Positions 60,969-64,000 of a stretch of DNA of 64,000 nt are shown piece by piece (position 1 is the stretch's first letter; each line of letters begins with the position of its first letter). A program made the position numbers and the translations under genes. Origin of the DNA: DATHBD01 sp035296325 (lineage in GTDB: Bacteria > Actinomycetota > Actinomycetes > Mycobacteriales > Micromonosporaceae); contig DATHBD010000012.1 of NCBI GenBank assembly GCA_035296325.1, forward strand, positions 55,469 to 119,468, read 5' to 3'. The notes below the pieces were generated by a model, which did not search any database, had not been told where the DNA came from, and saw nothing but the letters and a program-made list of their open reading frames with translations.

Positions 60969-60984
60969 GTTTCCGGCACGTTAC
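60969..60984 (-). promoter_or_regulatory. GlnR-type box upstream of glnA2
   Basis: Read toward glnA2 (minus strand) the site is GTAAC-GTGCCG-GAAAC, an exact match to the GlnR half pattern gTnAc-n6-GaAAc. It is placed 71 bases before the glnA2 start, inside the divergent promoter shared with nadE. One a-b site pair is the minimal GlnR site in Streptomyces. Confidence 0.62.
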
Positions 60985-61110
60985 AACCCGACGGTACTCG
61001 CCGGACGTCGTGGTGTGCGTCCGCGGTAGACATCTCGGCCTGGTGCGGGCGGCGAGCACAGCAGCGCACGTCACAGGGCACCGCACGGCGCCGTACGCCA
61101 AGATGGGCAT

Positions 61111-62877
61111 ATGCCCAGCCTTCGTCTCGCCCTCGCCCAGGTCGACCCCACCGTCGGCGACCTCGCCGGTAACGCCGCGATCGTGCGGGACTGGTCGCGG
61201 CAGGCCGCCGACGCGGGCGCCGCGCTGGTGGCGTTCCCGGAGATGATGCTCACCGGCTATCCGGTCGAGGATCTGGTGTTCCGCGAGTCGTTCGTGGCCG
61301 CGTCGCGAGCCGGGCTGGAGCGGCTCGCCGCCGACCTCGCCGCCGACGGGCTCGGTGAGGTGGCGGTGGTGGTCGGCTACCTGGACGCGGACGGGCCGGC
61401 GGTGATCGGCGCGGACGCCGAGCCGGGTCGGGGGCCGCGCGACGCCCTGGCCGTACTCGCCCAGGGTCGGGTGATCGCCCGGTACTTCAAGCACCACCTG
61501 CCCAACTACGGCGTCTTCGACGAGGACCGGTACTTCGTGGCCGGCGACACGCTCCGCGTGGTCCGGATCGGCGGCGTGGACGTGGCGATGACCGTGTGCG
61601 AGGACATCTGGCAGGCGGGTGGCCCGTTCGCGGTGGCCGGGATGGCCGAGGTCGGGCTGATCGTGAACATCAACGGTTCGCCGTACGAGCTGAACAAGGA
61701 CGACGTACGACTGCCGCTGGTACGCCGGCGCGCGGCCGAGTCCGGTGCCACCGTGGCGTACGTGAACATGGTCGGCGGCCAGGACGAGCTGGTCTTCGAC
61801 GGCGACTCGATGGTGGTCCGACCGGACGGCAGCCTGGTGGCCCGCGCCCCGCAGTTCGCCGAGCACCTGATGGTCCTCGACCTCGACCTGCCCGCAGCCA
61901 ACTCGGGTGCGCCCACCGGTGAGCTGGGCGGCATGCGGGTGGAGCGGGTGGTGCTCTCCGGGCCGCTGCCGGCGCCGACCGTCCCGGTCCCCGCGCCGGC
62001 GATCGCGGACCGGGTCACCGACGAGGCCGAGGTGTGGCAGGCCATCGTGCTGGGCCTGCGCGACTACGTCCGCAAGAACGGCTTCCGCTCGGTGATCGTG
62101 GCGATCTCCGGCGGGATCGACTCGGCCGTGGTCGCCGCCCTCGCCTGCGACGCCGTCGGCTCGGCCAACGTGGTGGGCGTCTCGATGCCCAGCCAGTACT
62201 CCTCCGAGCACTCCCGCGACGACGCCGTCGACCTGGCCAAGCGCACCGGGCTGGACTACCGGTCGGAGCCGATCCAGCCGATGGTGGACGCCTTCCTGGC
62301 CAACCTGTCCCTCTCCGGCGTCACCATCGAGAACCTGCAGGCGCGGGTCCGGGGCGTGATCCTGATGGCGCTCTCCAACGAGGAGAGCCACCTGGTGCTC
62401 ACCACCGGCAACAAGAGCGAGCTGGCCGTCGGCTACTCCACCCTGTACGGCGACTCGGTGGGCGGCTTCAATCCGCTCAAGGACGTGCCGAAAACGCTTG
62501 TGTGGCGACTGGCGAAGTGGCGCAACGCCGACGCTGAGCGCCGGGGTGCCACGGCACCGATCCCGGAGCGCTCCATCACCAAGCCGCCCAGCGCGGAGCT
62601 GCGCCCCGGCCAGATGGACAGCGACTCGCTGCCCGACTACGAGGTGCTCGACGCCATCCTCGCCGGGTACATCGACGGCGACGCCGGCCGCGATGATCTG
62701 GTCGCGGCCGGGCACGACGCGGCGCTTGTCGATCGGGTGCTGCGGATGGTCGACCTCGCGGAGTACAAGCGCCGCCAGTCCGCCCCCGGTCCGAAGATCT
62801 CCATCAAGGCCTTCGGCCGCGACCGCCGCCTACCCATCACCAACCGCTTCCGCGAGGCCATGGCCCCGCACGCCTGA
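61111..62877 (+). CDS. nadE: Glutamine-dependent NAD+ synthetase
   Basis: The 588-residue enzyme makes NAD from nicotinic acid adenine dinucleotide. The N-terminal nitrilase-type glutaminase has the triad Glu44, Lys127 and Cys163 (TVCEDIW). The C-terminal synthetase has the PP-loop SGGIDS at 333-338 and TTGNKSELAVGYSTLYGD near 434. Ammonia travels between them through a tunnel. Its short leader faces glnA2, so a shared nitrogen-responsive control region is possible. With NadA in the same window, two steps of NAD synthesis are present. Confidence 0.96.
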   Translation: MPSLRLALAQVDPTVGDLAGNAAIVRDWSRQAADAGAALVAFPEMMLTGYPVEDLVFRESFVAASRAGLERLAADLAADGLGEVAVVVGYLDADGPAVIGADAEPGRGPRDALAVLAQGRVIARYFKHHLPNYGVFDEDRYFVAGDTLRVVRIGGVDVAMTVCEDIWQAGGPFAVAGMAEVGLIVNINGSPYELNKDDVRLPLVRRRAAESGATVAYVNMVGGQDELVFDGDSMVVRPDGSLVARAPQFAEHLMVLDLDLPAANSGAPTGELGGMRVERVVLSGPLPAPTVPVPAPAIADRVTDEAEVWQAIVLGLRDYVRKNGFRSVIVAISGGIDSAVVAALACDAVGSANVVGVSMPSQYSSEHSRDDAVDLAKRTGLDYRSEPIQPMVDAFLANLSLSGVTIENLQARVRGVILMALSNEESHLVLTTGNKSELAVGYSTLYGDSVGGFNPLKDVPKTLVWRLAKWRNADAERRGATAPIPERSITKPPSAELRPGQMDSDSLPDYEVLDAILAGYIDGDAGRDDLVAAGHDAALVDRVLRMVDLAEYKRRQSAPGPKISIKAFGRDRRLPITNRFREAMAPHA

Positions 62878-62990
62878 GGGCTGTGAGATTTGGCATTTGA
62901 GGGCCTGAAACCGCCTTCGGCGGTGCGACCATCGGAGGTGCCCGCCCGCCCGGGGACCCGCAAGGGCCTCGAGGACCTGAGGAGACGACG

Positions 62991-63866
62991 ATGTCCGATT
63001 CCGCGCGTGCCGACGGTGTGCCGTCGCTGTACGGCGGCCCGCCCACCCGCCGGGTCCGCACCCGTGATCTGCTTCTGGCAAAGGAGCGTGGCGAGCGGTG
63101 GGCGATGCTCACCAGCTACGACCAGTACACCGCCGGGATCTTCGACTCGGCCGGTATCCCGGCGCTGCTGGTCGGTGACTCGGCCGCCAACAACGTGTTC
63201 GGCTACGACTCCACCCTGCCGGTGACCGTGGACGAGTTGCTGCCGCTGGTCCGGGCGGTGGTCCGGGCCACGAAGCGCACCCTGGTCGTGGGCGACCTGC
63301 CGTTCGGCTCCTACGAGGAGGGCCCCACCCAGGCCATCCGCACGGCGGTGCGCTTCCTCAAGGAGGGCGGCTGCCACGCCGTCAAGCTGGAGGGCGGCCG
63401 GCGCTGTGCCCCGCAGATCGCCGCTCTGACCGAGGCCGGCATCCCGGTGATGGCACACATCGGCTTCACCCCGCAGAGCGAGCATCGCCTCGGTGGCTAC
63501 CGGGTCCAGGGCCGCGACACCGCGCGTACCGGGCAGGGCGAGTCCGCCGAGGACGTGATCGCCGACGCGCGTGCCGTCGAGGAGGCCGGTGCCTTCGCGG
63601 TGGTGCTGGAGATGGTGCCCGGTCTGGTCGCCAAGCGGATCACCCACGACCTGACCATCCCGACCATCGGCATCGGCGCCGGCCCGGACACCGACGCTCA
63701 GGTGCTGGTCTGGCAGGACATGGCCGGCATGCGTACCGGCGGCGCCCAGCCACGCTTCGTCAAGCGCTACGCCGACCTGGCCGGCGCCCTGGCCCAGGCC
63801 ACCCGCGAGTTCGCCACCGAGGTCCACAACGGCGCCTTCCCCGCCGCAGAGCACACCTTCCACTAG
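62991..63866 (+). CDS. panB: 3-methyl-2-oxobutanoate hydroxymethyltransferase
   Basis: The 291-residue PanB makes ketopantoate from 2-oxoisovalerate and methylene-THF, the first committed step of pantothenate synthesis. Marks are MLTSYDQYTAGIFDSAGIPALLVGDS-type opening (metal-binding Asp in VGDSAANN), GDLPFGSYE near residue 99, HIGFTPQSEHRLGGYRVQGR near 156, and IPTIGIGAGPDTDAQVLVWQD near 222. GAGGAG lies 7 bases before the ATG. The probable insertion-sequence end begins at the base after its stop codon. Confidence 0.95.
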   Translation: MSDSARADGVPSLYGGPPTRRVRTRDLLLAKERGERWAMLTSYDQYTAGIFDSAGIPALLVGDSAANNVFGYDSTLPVTVDELLPLVRAVVRATKRTLVVGDLPFGSYEEGPTQAIRTAVRFLKEGGCHAVKLEGGRRCAPQIAALTEAGIPVMAHIGFTPQSEHRLGGYRVQGRDTARTGQGESAEDVIADARAVEEAGAFAVVLEMVPGLVAKRITHDLTIPTIGIGAGPDTDAQVLVWQDMAGMRTGGAQPRFVKRYADLAGALAQATREFATEVHNGAFPAAEHTFH

Positions 63867-64000
63867 GGCCTGTCTCAAAGTAGGTCGTGGGTTTGACCTG
63901 GGCTGATGATGGTGTCGGCGTGTCGGTGATCGATACGCGGCGAGGTCTCCGGTAGATGGTTCATCGACGAAGAAGAACCTGAATACCGGAGACCTCGTGG
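63867..64000. mobile_element. Probable end of an insertion sequence (truncated by the window)
   Basis: From the base after the panB stop the sequence starts GGCCTGTCTCAAAG, a style common at the termini of actinobacterial IS elements. A perfect 14-base inverted repeat (63941-63954 / 63984-63997) with a 29-base loop follows, which would be an IS leader hairpin. The composition is less GC-rich. No transposase reading frame is inside the window, so family and identity (perhaps IS256-like) are not confirmed. Confidence 0.5.

Overview
The window is 64 kb of very GC-rich DNA with dense, often overlapping genes, many GTG or TTG starts and typical high-GC Actinobacteria families. These include the QcrA/QcrB and CtaC/CtaF respiratory subunits, GlnE, DUF3043, DUF4191 and an E2 with two lipoyl domains. 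The codon style and gene set fit Micromonosporaceae (Micromonospora or a close relative), but no marker in the window proves the genus.

Most of the window is a conserved chromosomal backbone. From memory, its order follows Mycobacterium tuberculosis Rv2195 to Rv2225. It runs qcrA-qcrB, ctaF/ctaC, adenosine kinase, erpA, glycerate kinase, DUF3043, cobU/T-cobS, gcvT, pepA, lpd, sucB, TIGR01777, lipB, lipA, DUF4191, RDD, glnA1, glnE, glnA2, nadE and panB. These genes serve the aerobic chain, Fe-S assembly, NAD and cobalamin synthesis, lipoate-dependent dehydrogenases with lipoate synthesis, and nitrogen assimilation with GlnE control.

Accessory genes sit in discrete gaps of this backbone. (1) 1.9-13.1 kb, between qcrB and ctaF, carries a rifampin phosphotransferase with a rifamycin-associated element upstream, an LD-carboxypeptidase, PhzF, an APH-like kinase and a secreted phospholipase A2. 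It also carries two damaged genes: a frameshifted membrane protein and an ABC exporter reduced by a large in-frame deletion. (2) 23-30.9 kb carries a three-gene ABC transporter, a TPR/WG-repeat protein, a tiny secreted peptide resembling plant RALF hormones, an aldo/keto reductase, MarR and a site-2 protease. (3) Single genes lie around lipA. (4) 48.2-55.6 kb carries two MFS transporters, an alcohol dehydrogenase, UspA, a small secreted protein and a large membrane protein.

The most unusual item is the 71-residue secreted peptide at 27573-27788. Its mature 36 residues combine an YISYG-like start with an NPYxRxC-x5-C ending, the two hallmarks of plant RALF peptides. Other notable signals are the RAE upstream of rph, GlnR-type boxes before both glutamine synthetase genes, a perfect palindrome beside a ribbon-helix-helix gene, a possible 25-codon leader overlapping murA, a 25-bp perfect inverted repeat, and what looks like one end of an insertion sequence directly after panB at the right edge. 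I saw no tRNA, rRNA, CRISPR array or integrase.
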